From: Chloranthus sessilifolius
Taxonomy: Eukaryota; Streptophyta; Magnoliopsida; Chloranthales; Chloranthaceae
Length of the DNA: 64,000 bases
NCBI GenBank assembly: GCA_021018995.1
Contig: CM037590.1
Coordinates: 72,635,597-72,699,596 of the forward strand
Reading direction: 5' to 3'
This document shows, piece by piece, positions 22,633-34,462 of the stretch (position 1 is its first letter; each line of letters opens with the position of its first letter). The notes beneath the pieces were generated by a model. The model was given only the letters and a program-made list of their open reading frames with translations, ran no database searches and had not been told where the DNA came from. A program made the translations under genes and the position numbers.

Positions 22633-23410
22633 GTGCCTTTACCACCACACCCTACCGGAATAGCAAGTCCTAGACCCACCATAGGGATGGTAGAGGAATT
22701 TGAAGAAAAATTAGAGTTTGATCTGTCAGACTTCATTTGTAATCAAGAAATGTTTGTGGCACCAAGGCAGAGAAATCTAGGAGAAGGAATTGTTGGGGTG
22801 ATTGAACCCCTAAATCTGGCAGATTACTTCCCCACCCCTGCACTGCAGACTGAACCCCTAGATCTTAGGGCCTATTTTTCACCACCCACCCCTATTAACT
22901 ATGTACAAATAAATGCATATCAACCATATTCCACCACCCCCTTAAATTAACCAATAAGCCATCAGGCCGCCAATCCTCCACCCGCACCCATCTCCATGGC
23001 CTACGCCCACCCCATTACCCCCGGTTCAACCACCCACAAACTCCACCACCCCCATCAATTACCTAATGGCCCATCAAACCCCCAATCCACCCGCACCCAT
23101 TAGCTACTAATGGCCTACGCCCACCCCATTACCCCTGGTGCAACCACTATTAAACCTCACCACCCCTACCTGGCCCAATTTTGCAACCCACCCATCCTTC
23201 ACTGAGGTAAACTAATTCTTACCTTCCTTGCCCGAGCAATCAGCACACACATGTCAAGAGCCAACATCCCTACCATTCCAGATCATGGGGCCAACCTATG
23301 ATCCTCATCAGGTCCTGCTAAGCTATGAACAGACCAATATTAATGCCGGCAGTAGCAGTAGGGAAGGGGTCATGGACTTCGTTACCAGATCGGGAAAGAT
23401 CTCAAAATAG
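22633..23410 (+). pseudogene. Element B gag-protease linker, degenerate
   Basis: The frame 22633-22950 is acidic then Pro-rich (DYFPTPALQT, RAYFSPPTPINY). 22950-23230 is Pro-rich duplicated text with stops (ACCCCATTACCCC twice). The frame 23228-23410 contains MGPTYDPHQVLL and a stop. It links the gag tail to protease. No catalytic domain. Confidence 0.45.
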
Positions 23411-23575
23411 CTCGAGGCAGCAACGACAACAGCAACAACAATAACACCAGCACCAGCACTGTCGGAGGGAAAGAAAGATAGTGCAGTCCACTTGTTTGAA
23501 AAAATGAGCCGGGAGCACATCCTTAAGACCCAACTAAGAAGAATGTCGGCCCATATCACTGTCTAGGATCTATTA

Positions 23576-24385
23576 ATGATGTCTCCACTCTATTTTCAAG
23601 GTTTAATGAGAGCGTTAAAGAATGCCCATGTATCCCAACAGGTGAGCCTAGATGAAGTTGGGCAAATAATTGGACAAGTAATGGCACCCAATGCCATTTC
23701 ATTTTTGGACCGAGATCTGCCGGAGGAGGGAAATAGTCATGCTAAATCCCTCAATATAACTATCAAATCCAGGAACATGATAATTCCCTTAGTTCTAATT
23801 GATAATGGGTTGGCTCGGAATGTGTGCCCGTTGCGGACTGCCACCAAAATCGGTGTTAACCCCTCTATGCTGAGGACAACAAGAACAAATGCTCGGGGAT
23901 TTGATAACATAAGAAGAGAAATAATGGGAGAGGTCGACCTTAAATTAGTAATCAGGCCCATGACCTTTTCCATACCTTTCCAAGTGATGGATATCAAATC
24001 TTTATTTAATCTGCTAATAGGATGCCCCTGGTTGCATGAGGTTGGGGCGATACCTTCTACCCACTATCAAAAATTAAAATTCATATCCGGGCAGAAGGTA
24101 GTCACGATCATTGGTGAAGGGCATGACGAAAAAGACAAGGCCACCCATAGCATTGAAAATCCCAAAGTAATGGATGTGCCACATACTGAGGAAGACACCG
24201 ACCTCCATAGTTTCGAATATGAGGTATTAGCAGTAGGCCCAGAACCTCCGAAAAGCATAGTCTCCAAAATCGGCGGTAGAACAAAAGCAGCAATGGCGAT
24301 GCTCCAGAAATGGGGCTATCAAAAAGGCAGAGGACTCGAGCCTAGACTGCAGGGCAGAAGAGAATCAGTAGTAGCCAAGGGATAG
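23576..24385 (+). pseudogene. Element B aspartic protease fused to G-patch
   Basis: 269 codons. The protease active-site block reads VLIDNGLARNVCP (about residues 61-73), with Asn in place of the usual Ser, Thr or Gly after the catalytic Asp. The hydrophobic MDIKSLFNLLIGCPWLH flap/core block follows. At the C-terminus, AAMAMLQKWGYQKGRGLEPRL is a G-patch, a glycine-rich nucleic-acid-associated motif found after protease in some retroelements. The start is set by the first ATG in the open stretch; the real polyprotein is longer. Confidence 0.82.
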
Positions 24386-25139
24386 AAAGTTCATTTTGGG
24401 TTAGGTTACTAGCCCATTGAGGAAGAGGTCCAAGAGGCCAAGGAGAAGGTCCATGAGACGGCAGCCGCAAGAGCCAGGGGGATACACTTGGAAGAGGAGA
24501 GCCTCGTCCCAGGCCTCACATAAGAAATTCATTCATAAGTGTCGGGGTTGTGAAATTGATAGGAATGGGGAAACTCGATTAACCCCACACAAGCCTACAA
24601 CACCAGTTCACCCCACCAATCCCCACATTACCCTTCCCAGCCTAGAGATAGATTTGGCCGTGTTATCCCTCTTTGAGGAATGACGGCCAGTACCTGAACA
24701 AACTTCCCCTGTGGTAAATCACCACAAAATGATTTTAACATTTAAGGACATCATCTCAGACAAAATGGGGATCAACATGATGGAAGATGACTCCAATGAG
24801 CCATATCAGTCAGCCCCCTCCATCCAATTAGGTAAAGGAGAGACCCCTCAGGTACGCAACTGGGCATTTTTACCCCAAACCCTGGAAGTGGGGAGTGGCC
24901 TAATATTTGGCACCCATTTCCTAAAAAAAAAATAACCTATAAAAAGTGAGATAAGTCCTTGGCAGGCAATACCTTATATATACACAGACTCGCACTGCCA
25001 AGGGTCCGTCTCCAAAGAAATACAAAACCTCAAAAACATTGAAAAAATACAAAGTTCAAAAATATTGTCATTTAAAATTCTAGATAAAATCCCATAAAAA
25101 GATGCCTTAATTGAAATACCCATCCTATGTAAAATCGAC
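24386..25139 (+). pseudogene. Element B protease-RT spacer, decayed
   Basis: Short frames 24417-24683 and 24711-24935 hold basic and acidic stretches without a recognised domain. A fragment of the same lineage's spacer (PIEEEVQEAKEKV-type text) can be read in another frame. It encodes no independent gene. Confidence 0.4.
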
Positions 25140-26140
25140 CCCTTTCCTATAGAAATACAAGAAGAGGTAGGAGTTACGAGTCTGGACGAGGATATCCCCT
25201 TGGAGGGGCTCCCCAATGAGCTCTTTGACCGGTTTGTCGAATTTGAGCATGGCTCTACCCCCATTGTCGAGGAAACTGAGGACATTAATCTAAGGGCTGG
25301 GGAGATTTCCCGAATTACCAAAATCAAAACATCGTTGTCTCCCGAAGAAAGAAAATGCATGATCGATTTCCTTCGATCAAACCAAGACATTTTTGCCTGG
25401 TCATACAAGGACATGCTTAGTTTGGACACCGATTTGGTCGAGCATGAGTTGCCTCTTTACCCTGATATGAGTTGCCTCTCCTTGAAAGTCAAAGACGAGG
25501 TCATCAAGTAGTATGATGCAGGGTTTCTCATGGTATTTAAGTACCCACAGTGGCTAGCCAATATTGTATCTATGCCGAAAAAGGATGGAACGGTCCGTAT
25601 GTGCATAGATTTCAGAAACTTGAATAGGGCGAGCCCGAAAGATGAATTCCCATTGCCGCACATCGACATCTTGGTCGATAACACTACTAACCACAGGATG
25701 CTTTCTTTTATGGATGGATTCTCAGGATATAATCAGATTAAGATGGCAGAGATAGATCGAGAGAAGACTGCATTCATCACTCCTTGGGGAACCTTTTTCT
25801 ATAGAGTCATGCCAATTGGGCTGAAGAATGCCGGTGCAACATACTAGAGAGCTATGACTGCATTGTTTCATAACATGATGTACCGAGAAATTGAAGTGTA
25901 TGACGATGATATGATAGCTAAGTCACCAGAGTGAAGTGATCATCTAGTAAACCTCCAAAAATTGTTTGAAAGACTGAGCAAGTATAGGTTACATCTGAAT
26001 CCACAGAAGTGCACATTTGGTGCAATGTCAGGGAAACTGTTGGGATTCATCGTCAGCAGGAGAGAGATCGAGGTCGACCCAGTCAAAGTTAAAGCCATCA
26101 CTAAAATACTACCACTGTCTACTGAGAAGTAAGTTAGAGG
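25140..26140 (+). pseudogene. Element B reverse transcriptase
   Basis: Fingers and palm are readable: PQWLANIVSMPKKDGTVRM, CIDFRNLNRASPKDEFPLPH, MLSFMDGFSGYNQIKMAEID, then FYRVMPIGLKNAGATY. The catalytic box at about 25897-25911 encodes Y-D-D-D where the family has Y-V-D-D. Stops at 25511, 25847, 25932 and 26129 all sit at codons where a C-to-T change explains the break. Thumb text (LHLNPQKCTFGAMSGKLLGF) follows. Confidence 0.88.
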
Positions 26141-26144
26141 GTTC

Positions 26145-27190
26145 TTGGGCAGAATACAGTATATCAGTCGATTCATTACACAACTAACTCCAATCTGTAC
26201 GTCGATCTTCAAGCTACTTCGGAAGGACTCGCCCATTAAATGGAATGACGATTATCAGGCAGTGTTCGATAAAATCAAAAGCTACCTCCTTAACCCACCT
26301 GTGTTAGTACCCCGAGCCAGGGAGACCACTCCTGATGTATCTCTCCACGGTGGAGGTCTCGATGGGATGTGTCCTAGGGCAGCATGACGAGATGGGAAGA
26401 AGAGAGCAAACCATCTACTATCTGAGCAAGAAGTTTACTGATTATGAAATGTGTTATTCTCATCTAGAGAAAGCATGTCTGGCTCTTATATGGGCTACTC
26501 AGAGGCTCCACTATTACTTGTTATCCCAAGCCGTTCTACTCCTGGCTCGAATGGACCAGTTAAAATACCTGTTTGAGAAGCCCGCTCTCACTGGGCAAAT
26601 TAAACGATGGCAGCTTTTATTATCTGAGTTTGACATCACGTACGTCACTCAGAATTCGATCAAGGGACAGGCACTCACCAATCATCTTGTCGACAATTCT
26701 TTTCCAGATTATAAACCTTTGAGAATCGAGTTCCCTGATGAGGACATCATGTTCATGATGGAAGACGATACCGAGGAAGCAGAAGAATCTTAGGTAATGC
26801 ACTTTGACGGGATAGCTAATGTCGAGGGTCAGGGAGTTGGCGCCATTCTGATTTCACCGAAAGGATCCCATGTACCCGTCTCTATCAAGCTCAACTTTCC
26901 TTGTACTAACAACATGGCCTAGTACGAAGCTTATGCCACTGGTTTGCAGGCGGCTCTCGATTTGAACGTAACTCACCTCTGAGTATTTGGTTATTTGCAG
27001 TTGATCATATGCCAGACGAATAGAGATTGGAAGATAAAAGATGAGAAACTGATCTCTTACCGTGAGCACCTTGAGGATCTGATAGCTTGCTTCAAAGATG
27101 CGACATTCTCATATGTCCCCTGGATAAAGAATCGCTTCGCCAATGCACTAGCACCATTGGCATCAATGATAGAAATATCGTTTGGTGCTA
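26145..27190 (+). pseudogene. Element B RNase H and second (archaeal-type) RNase H
   Basis: The first RNase H (26145-26700) has the IYYLSKKFTDYE and EKACLALIWATQRL blocks after a frame break at 26330. A second RNase H starts near 26795 (HFDGIANVEGQGVGAILISP, then NNMA-stop-YEAYATGLQAAL) and ends at NRFANALAPLASM. Two RNases H are a Tat-lineage trait. In the second, the usual Gly-Asp-Ser before QL reads Gly-Tyr-Leu, losing a catalytic Asp. TGA at about 26980 lies at an Arg position. Confidence 0.85.
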
Positions 27191-28526
27191 AGATGAAGCT
27201 AATCATGATCGAACAAAGAAATGAGCCGACTTTCTGCCTCCAGATTGAGAAACTTACAAAGCCTGATGATGAGCCACCTTGGTTCTCAGATATCAAGAAT
27301 TTCCTCCAGACACTAACTTTCCCTGAGGGTACGTCCAAGACAGACCGACAAGCCATTCAGCGTCTAGTAGTAGGCTACATCATTTACGGGGAGTGCCTTT
27401 ACAAACAATCCTATAATAATATCTTACTCAGGTGCCTTACTAAAAGTGAAGCGACCAATATTATGAAGGAGATCCACGAGGGAGTATGCGGAGCCCACAT
27501 CAGCGGGTCACATGCTCGCCAATAAACTTCTGTGGTAGGGATACTTTTGGACTACTATAGAATTAGATTGCTGCAAATATGTTTAGAAATGCTACAAGTG
27601 TCAGGAACACTCCAGTCTGATACACGCTCCTACCATCGATCTTCACTACATGACCACTCATTGGCCATTTGCTACCTGGGGCCTTGACGTCGTCGGAATG
27701 ATTAATCTAAAAGCATCAAATGAACATTGGTTCATCCTCATCACCATTGAATACTTTACCAAGTGGGTAGAAGTAGCATCATATGCCAACATCACAGCCA
27801 GTCATGTCGAGAAGTTTCTGAAGAGAATATTATGTGCTGCTTTTGAGTACTCAAGGATATCATCACGGACAACGGCACAAACTTTGCGAATAAATGCATA
27901 TGGGCTTTCTGTGAGCAATACAAGATCAAGCACCATCGCTCGTCACCTTATCGGCCTCAAACTAATGGAGCCGTGGAAGCTGCGAACAAGATAGTCATCC
28001 ACATCCTCGAGAAGATGGTCGTCACTTATCGAGATTGGAGTGAAATGCTGCCATTTGCTTTATGGGCCTACAAAATGTCGATCCATACTGCTATAGGGGC
28101 AACACCATTCTCCCTTGTGTATGGAACTAAGGCCGTCCTACTGGCAGAGGTTGAAGTACCCTCGGTCCGAATCCTCATGGAATCAGGCTTACCCGAAGCA
28201 GAGAGAGATCCTGCTTTGAACAATTGAACTTATTAGAAGAGAAGAGACTCTTAGCCATATGTCACACTCAAGTTTACTAAGGACGAATTGCACGCGCTTA
28301 TAATAAATGTGTCCGCGGTCGAGATCTAAAGATAGGAGACACTGTGTTGAAGAAGATCTTCCTATCCCTCCATATCGATCCGAGAGGGAAGTTCAAGCCA
28401 AACTGGGAAGGACCTTACATGATCCGAGAAGTGCTACTGGGATATGTCATCTGCCTTGCCACCATGGATGGAGATCATCTTCTTGAGCCCATCAACGCTG
28501 GATACGTCCGATGGTTCTACGCTTAG
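27191..28526 (+). pseudogene. Element B integrase
   Basis: The zinc-finger pair of histidines (EIHEGVCGAHISG) and the CCKYV, KCYKCQ cysteines are present in shifted frames. Catalytic Asp 1 is in WGLDVVGM (27678), Asp 2 in a shifted ITDNGTNF block near 27860, and Glu in a GAVEAANK block near 27975. The C-terminal part (WSEMLPFALWAYKMSIHT, then KPNWEGPYMIREVLLG) ends at TAG 28524-28526. At least three frameshifts. Confidence 0.87.
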
Positions 28527-29149
28527 TCTATCACGATAAGGTAAGTATTGGTGAAGCAGATATGTAACTGCTTAAGAACCACTCAAAAGAGGCCATCATT
28601 CCAAGCACAATAGCCAAAAAATATCCCTAAAAATGATGATATACTTTGCTATCCCATTTGAGCCTGGGCCTTTATTTGAATAAACCCTTTCCTTGAAAAA
28701 GAAAAAGTAAGTACATATACAAAAAAGAGAGAAAGTAGAATTACTATCAGAAAATATAAAAAAATCGGAAAAGCAAAACTTCAAAAAGAGATTGCCTAAA
28801 ATAAAGATAAAGAAAAAAATAAAAAATAGAAGAACCATGGGGCGTGTACAGTAAAATCCCCCAAGGAAGAGCGTATGTTGAGAAAAATTGAAGCCATATC
28901 AAGAAAACCCTATTTAGCCCAGCATGCCTTCAAATCCTAACCTGACCCATGGCCAAGCTACACCCTAAAGAAAGCCCTCTTTGTAGGTTCACAAGCAGTC
29001 ATAGTATCTGTTAAGTCAACACAAGCCGAATATTCAGACGACACTAGAGCCCCATCCAGCTGGCTATGACGGAATCGACGTGTATGTCGTGGCTTTTGAA
29101 AAAATAATGTAAAAGAAAAAAAAAATTATATATATATATAAGCTCAAAG

Positions 29150-29345
29150 CAAAATGGACGTAGTGAAAACCCAAAAGGGCGCTACCAGTAAAAAACAACG
29201 AGTTTGTGAGACTAGGCGAAAACTTGAAAGGGCGCTTGGGGTAAGAGAGCTAAACCCATGGACGTGGTGAAAACCCGAAAGGGTGCCACGGGTAAAAAGA
29301 GGGTAAAAACGGGCACGACGATCCCACCTTAGGCGTTGCGAGTAA
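29150..29345 (+). repeat. Short tandem repeat, about 52-bp unit, 3 copies
   Basis: GACGTAGTGAAAACCCAAAA, ACTAGGCGAAAACTTGAAA and GACGTGGTGAAAACCCGAAA start near 29158, 29211 and 29262, each followed by GGGCGCT- or GGGTGCC-type text and GTAAAAAG. This motif is widespread in 3' regions of Tat elements. Confidence 0.7.
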
Positions 29346-29838
29346 AAGAGTTTTAAAAGAAAAATAATTGTTGAAATGGGTCGATAAAATTAATGATTGA
29401 GGAGCCCTCTTGGTTACTCTCCCTGATCCCCTTTTCTGGGCCGCTCATGCTAGTTCAAATCGGGCGCCGACTAGAATTGTCTTTGTGAAACGACTTCGTG
29501 AAACGTATGACCCAAGGTAAGGAGAAAGGTTTGACTCAGCCCAAAAGGATTGATGTTCCAGTCTTGGTATGGCTGCTGAAACTCCCTCAGACCCGACTAT
29601 TTAAAAGGGGGGTTCGACTATGTCCAAATTGGGACCCGTGACTTCACTTCACTGATAAGGCATCATGCAAAAAAAAAGAGAAAAGTAAAAAAAAAAATAA
29701 AAAAATCAAGAAAAATCCAAATACAAAATAATGTGTGTGAGTATATTTCTACTATTTCCCATGTGCATAGTTATAGCATCGTACTTCCATCTCAAAAATA
29801 AAGAAAAAGAAAAATAAAAATCTTTGAAAATAAAAATC

Positions 29839-29873
<35 letters not shown>

Positions 29874-30119
29874 CTTGAAAATGAAAAAATATAGGTAAAA
29901 GTTTATTTCTCCTTCTATTAATTAGGATGCTTATTGCTACCTATATAAACAAAAAAGGGACTGATGTTTTCTCAAAGATGTGCAGGAACATCAAACGGTC
30001 TAAAGCCTCGAAGCAGGCAACTTCTCAGCGATGGACAAATCAGATGAAGCTTCCCGCCACCGACGCCAGGTCTATTAAAAAAAAAAGGAGTGAATGAAAA
30101 TCATTTAAAAAAAAAAAAA

Positions 30120-31900
30120 AAAAAATCTGTGAACTTTTCATGCACAGCTACGCACATGCGGGTTTAATTTCAATGCGATAAAATGTCAATATTTTATCGG
30201 TAACGTAGCTGTGCAAAACTAATATCCTAGGTCTAAGGTTCGCCTTGGATCCATGGATCCTACGTCAAAGTAGGAGCAACAGTGTCAATCTTGGTCAAAC
30301 AGTCAATGTTACAATCGGATTGATTCCACCACTAAATCTTTGCCCTGATCACTCCATCTTTTGGCTTCGGGTGAACTTGAGTGCCTTGAACTTCAAGTTC
30401 GTCACGTGATATTTTCAGAGGCGTAGGCTCTTCGGGCGAGCGCCCTACCGGATTTGAGGTCCAAATAACTCTGTCCTTGAAAAGATCTATTGTTGGATTG
30501 TTTCCAACCTGTCAGATACGAAACTACGTCAGACAACTATGTACAAATATGCATGCAGAAGGGCCCATTTTAGGGTGCAGGCTTAAAACCTACATGGTAT
30601 CCCTGTAAATTGTATGCTATGTGTCTGGGTATCCGTTGGATGGTCGATTAGTCCTGTAAATTATACCCGGACGGGATCTGGGTTGGGACTTCCATCGCCT
30701 TGTTATTTATTGCCCCTATTGGGTGCGTGTTTATGCATAGTTGTTCGTTTGTAACTTCATTGATGGTGGAGGCCAAGATTGAGTGTCCTTCTATGGACAC
30801 TCAATTCTTACCCGATCCTTTTGATGTCACATGGACTTGAGTACGTTGGCTTCAGTTTCGTCGTAAACTATTTCGGAGGCACGGGCTCTTGGTATGTATT
30901 GTGCGCCCAAGGATCAAAATCTCGCTATTCCGATACGTATCGTCCGAGCTCCAAACCGATATGTATCGGAATAGTAACTTACTAGACGATACATTCAATG
31001 TATCGTACGGGCCTTCCCATACAAATTGGACGATATGATACATTCAATGTATCGTATCGTCCTAGTCCAATACCGATACGTATTGGTATCGGACGATATT
31101 TTGATCCATGCGTGCGCCTCCTGGGGTTCGAGGTTCAAATAATGCTTTTTTTTTTTTTTTAAAAGGAAAAAGCAATCATTGAAAAAAGAAAAAAGAGAAG
31201 AAGAATAAATCTGTGTTTTCATAGCACGCACAGCTACTCACTTACATATCTTCGATGCGGTAAAATATTAATATTTTATCGACAACACAGTTGTGCTAAA
31301 TTAAAGTCCTAAGACTAAAGGTTCGCCTTGGATCTTGGGATCCTACTTCAAAGTAGGAGCAACGGTGTCAATCATGATTAGACGGTCAAAATTTCGATCA
31401 GGATGATTCCACTGCTAAATCTTTGAGCTAAGCACTCTGTCTTTAATTCATATGAATGTGAGAGTCTAAGCTTCAGATTTTTCACGAACCTTTCGGAGGT
31501 GTGGACTCTTGGTCTGCATAGTCTGGGCGTGTGTTCTATGGGGTTTGAGGTCTGGGTAACTCCATTGAAAAAGGTCAATCGTTGGTTGAAACCAACCTAT
31601 TAAGAATGAAACTATGTATCAATCAAACTATGTGTAATCATGCATACATAAGGGTTCATTTCCCTTATTTTCTATAGGCTTAAAACTTGTGCTGGCGCAG
31701 TATCCCTGTAAAGTGTATGCCATGCATCTGGGTATCCGTAGGATGGTCGTTTGTTCCTGTAAATTGTATCCCGACAGGATCTGGGTCGGGACTTCTATCG
31801 CCTTTATTGCTTACCGCATTTAATGGGTGCATGTTTATGCATAGTTAAATGAGGTGTAAAATCACTATTGGCAGAGACCAGGACTGTATGTCTGTTTTGG
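30120..31900 (+). repeat. Segment present in two full copies and one partial copy
   Basis: Copy 1 (about 30130-30780) and copy 3 (about 31206-31900) share AGCTACGCAC, TTTTATCG, GGTTCGCCTTGGATC, AGTAGGAGCAACGGTGTCAAT and GGGTATCCG blocks in order, offset about 1080 bp. Between them, 30800-30907 and 31112-31140 form a partial copy (GAGTACGTTGG, TTTCGGAGGC, GGGGTTCGAGG) split by a MITE. Copies are visibly diverged. Confidence 0.82.
30908..31111. mobile_element. 204-bp MITE with 7-bp target duplication
   Basis: GTGCGCC flanks it at 30901-30907 and 31112-31118. Ends read CAAGGATCAAAAT and ATTTTGATCCATGC, an inverted pair, continuing into CGATACGTATCG-type inner repeats that fold back. No ORF. It interrupts the partial middle copy of the 3' repeat, so it is younger than that duplication. 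Superfamily not certain; 7-9 bp duplications suggest a Mutator-like or hAT-like origin. Confidence 0.75.
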
Positions 31901-32541
31901 TAGACACCTAATTTTGGTTGGATCAGTTCAGGATTATTTGAAGTTGGATGCTCTAGGTCATGTAGATGTGGAGCACATTTTTGAAAATGGCACGTACTCC
32001 CAAAGAGCGTTGCGATGTCTATTCGCTTCGCTCGAGTAGTCATGCCAAATAAACGTCGGGATTTATGGGTTCGCCCAAAGAACTCGAACCCTACTTCAGG
32101 CAGAGGCACCCGCGACCAGTCAAATGGGGCAATCAAATGCCTCATAGGATTGTACGCAAACTATGGAGCCTTACGTATGTTTACTTCGCGCCAATCTTTG
32201 AATGTGGGTCGATCACCCCTCTTACTTATAAAGTTGTATTCAGAATGAATCTTAAACATCAAATACCTTCAAATCATCTGGAGAAGCGAATGTTTGGCTT
32301 GGCATATAGGGCTTTCGCAACTCGTTTCACCTCGGTTATGTCCAGTAATATTGCGAAGCATTTGGGGACCGATTACCTTGAGAAACGGATGTTTAGCCTG
32401 GCATACAGGGATTTCGTTTTCTCACCATGTTACCCGTCTGATATTTGAAGTTCATTATGAATGCAACAGACCCGTCAGTAATACCTTGGGCCTCTTCGGA
32501 TGTCTCTTTTCTTTGACATTTGATCATTAGTGAGCGGATAC

Positions 32542-32555
32542 CAAAGAGGGGCATC
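32542..32555 (+). promoter_or_regulatory. Polypurine tract of element B
   Basis: AAAGAGGGGCATC directly precedes the TGTAGACACCC start of the 3' LTR. The same tract, reversed, borders the LTR of element C at 37552. Confidence 0.85.
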
Positions 32556-34183
32556 TGTAGACACCCAAATTTGGCCCAAGGCCCGATCGAAGCACATTTT
32601 GAGAGAGGCGGGCCTTTGAGCTTTTGATGGCAGCATGTATGGTACCCTTAGATACCTTCTCAAACCCTTAGGAATCATTCCAAAACCCTTAAGAATCATT
32701 CCGAACCCTTAGGAATCAACCATAGCCTTCCCAGACATATTAGAACCCTTCTCAGGCACGATTCGAACCCCCCTAAATAGCGGTTAGAAAGAGGAGTGCT
32801 AAAGTTTTTGTAGATAGTTTCCCAACTTAAGACATATATCATTAGAAATTAGAGCTTCTCATATTTCCAACAAACTAAGAATTGCCTAATTTAGAGTTGT
32901 ACATCAAAAGTTATGGCGAAATAAAGATCCACAGAGCTATTTTCGAACCCTTCTGAGCAATGGTTAAAGAGAGCAATGCTAAAATTTACACAAACCTCTT
33001 CTGAAGCTGAGTTATATACCATTAGAAAGAAGACTTCCCTAGTTTTCTAACAAGCCAAACATTGCCTCAATCAAAGTTCTATGTCAAACATTATGGCGAA
33101 ATGAAGATAGCGGATTTATGCAGGAAATCACAAAATCGGGCTGGGCCCCTGCAGGTCTTCAAGTTCCAACATTTTGGGCCTAGTTTTCCTTCAAAAAATG
33201 ACCAAAATTGACATTGGGGGTTTGACTTGTGAACCATCCCAAAGTCTGGGGTGTGTTTCTTTAGGACTTTAGTGACCCTGTTAGCTTAGGTTATCTCCTT
33301 TTTGCCATTCAAGTCACCACCCTATCATCTACCATTAAACTCAAATCCCTCTTCTTCAAGCTCTAGAAAACCCCAAAAACCTTAGATTGACCATTACCTA
33401 ATTGCTAACCTTAATTAGCATCTAAGTAGCCTCCTAACCTACCCTTTTCCTATAAATAGAGCCCCCCTCCCCTTCGATTAAAGGTTGAGAAAATTACTTA
33501 AGAGAGAAAGAGCTTAAAGTGAGAAGATCTTTCTCCCTTTGGTGCACCATTGGTCATACAAATTCCAAAATTGATAAACCTCCTTCCAAGCCTTACCTTT
33601 CATAAAAAGCTTATGGGTTAGGTGTGTGCTATCCATTTGCATTCCCTCTCTACCTCTTAGCTAGCAAGCCTTAGAGGTTAGAACCCCTTTTTCCAACATT
33701 CAAGCCTTCAAAAGCTCATCACAGCAAGCCAACGCGAGGCTCTTCAATGGTGCAACAAGGGCCCGAGAGCTCCAGTTCTCCCCTCTATTCCTCTACCTTC
33801 TCGGTCATTCCTCCATCCTCCCATTTGTACTATTATGCCACCAAATTTTTGGTAGGAACGGAGGGGCACAAATAGGATTTTAAGACCCATTTAGACAAGA
33901 GGAAGTCTTTTTTATTTCGTTTATATTGTTGTTGTTTTGGCCATTAGTAGAGACCGTATTTAGCAGGTTGATTAGGTGTCTAACACCTTTCCAATCGATA
34001 ACCGAAGCCCCTACCCAATAGCCTTTGGTGTAGACCGGATTCAGAGTCATATTTATGGTACTTTGGTGCTTATAAAAATGATATAGGTTTCTCGGGACAC
34101 CAAAAGCTCCGGGTGGTGACCCTATATTTTTATTATAGAGCGCATCGCCGCGACATGATCGTCAAAAATTTCACGGTTGCACA
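32556..34183 (+). repeat. 3' LTR of element B (1628 bp)
   Basis: TGTAGACACCC to TTGCACA. It keeps the TATAAATAG box at 33451-33459 that is damaged in the 5' LTR, and lacks the roughly 33-bp segment near the middle of the first internal duplication. Followed directly by the TCTGG duplication. Confidence 0.93.
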
Positions 34184-34188
34184 TCTGG
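34184..34188. repeat. Target-site duplication of element B, right
   Basis: TCTGG, matching 16591-16595. Confidence 0.9.
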
Positions 34189-34462
34189 ATTACGCTTTAT
34201 CGCTTCTCCCTTTTTGTCTCTTTTAAAAGAATCGTAAATTACGATTCTCTGGCTTTAGTAGCGGCAAATCGTCTTTTTTGCTCAATCATTTTTCTTATTG
34301 CTTTTTAAGTTCATTTTGACTAAGAATAACACTTGGGCTCTAATTTACTGCTTATCTTTAATATCTACACATCAGTAACTCGTTAGTAGCAAACTAAGTC
34401 CTAGCATCACTAAGTTAAGGGTGATAAAATGGTAAATTATGTGATTGATTATCCACCACCAC

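Larger units (their letters stand above)
28527..32541. other. Long 3' non-coding region of element B
   Basis: Four kilobases between integrase and PPT. It includes A-rich tracts (28680-28840, 29640-29880), a TA microsatellite (29844-29871), a repeat block (29150-29345), a triplicated segment (30120-31900) with a nested MITE, and a short duplication of GAGAAGCGAATGTTTGGCTT-like text at 32280-32420. No conserved protein recognised. Confidence 0.7.
16596..34183 (+). mobile_element. Element B: complete Tat/Ogre-type Ty3/gypsy retrotransposon (17.6 kb)
   Basis: Two LTRs, matching 5-bp target duplications, PBS, gag, protease, RT, two RNases H, integrase, a 4 kb 3' non-coding region and PPT are all present in order. 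Size, the second (archaeal-type) RNase H, the TGTAGACACC LTR start and the TGGCGACTCC primer site fit the Tat lineage, Ogre-like clade. By eye the LTRs differ at about one site in ten over a 270-bp stretch, so the insertion is old. Frameshifts and C-to-T stops have killed every ORF. Confidence 0.92.

Noticed and set aside
29844..29871. TA microsatellite
   Set aside because: Ordinary low-complexity tract in an A/T-rich region.
31147..31160. Poly(T)/poly(A) tracts (also 38568-38590, 47290-47355) as SINE or retrogene tails
   Set aside because: No target duplications or Pol III box A/B pairs were seen next to them.
32015..32530. Overlapping ORFs before the element B PPT
   Set aside because: They overlap in several frames, include an internal duplication and show no domain; non-coding 3' sequence is more likely.
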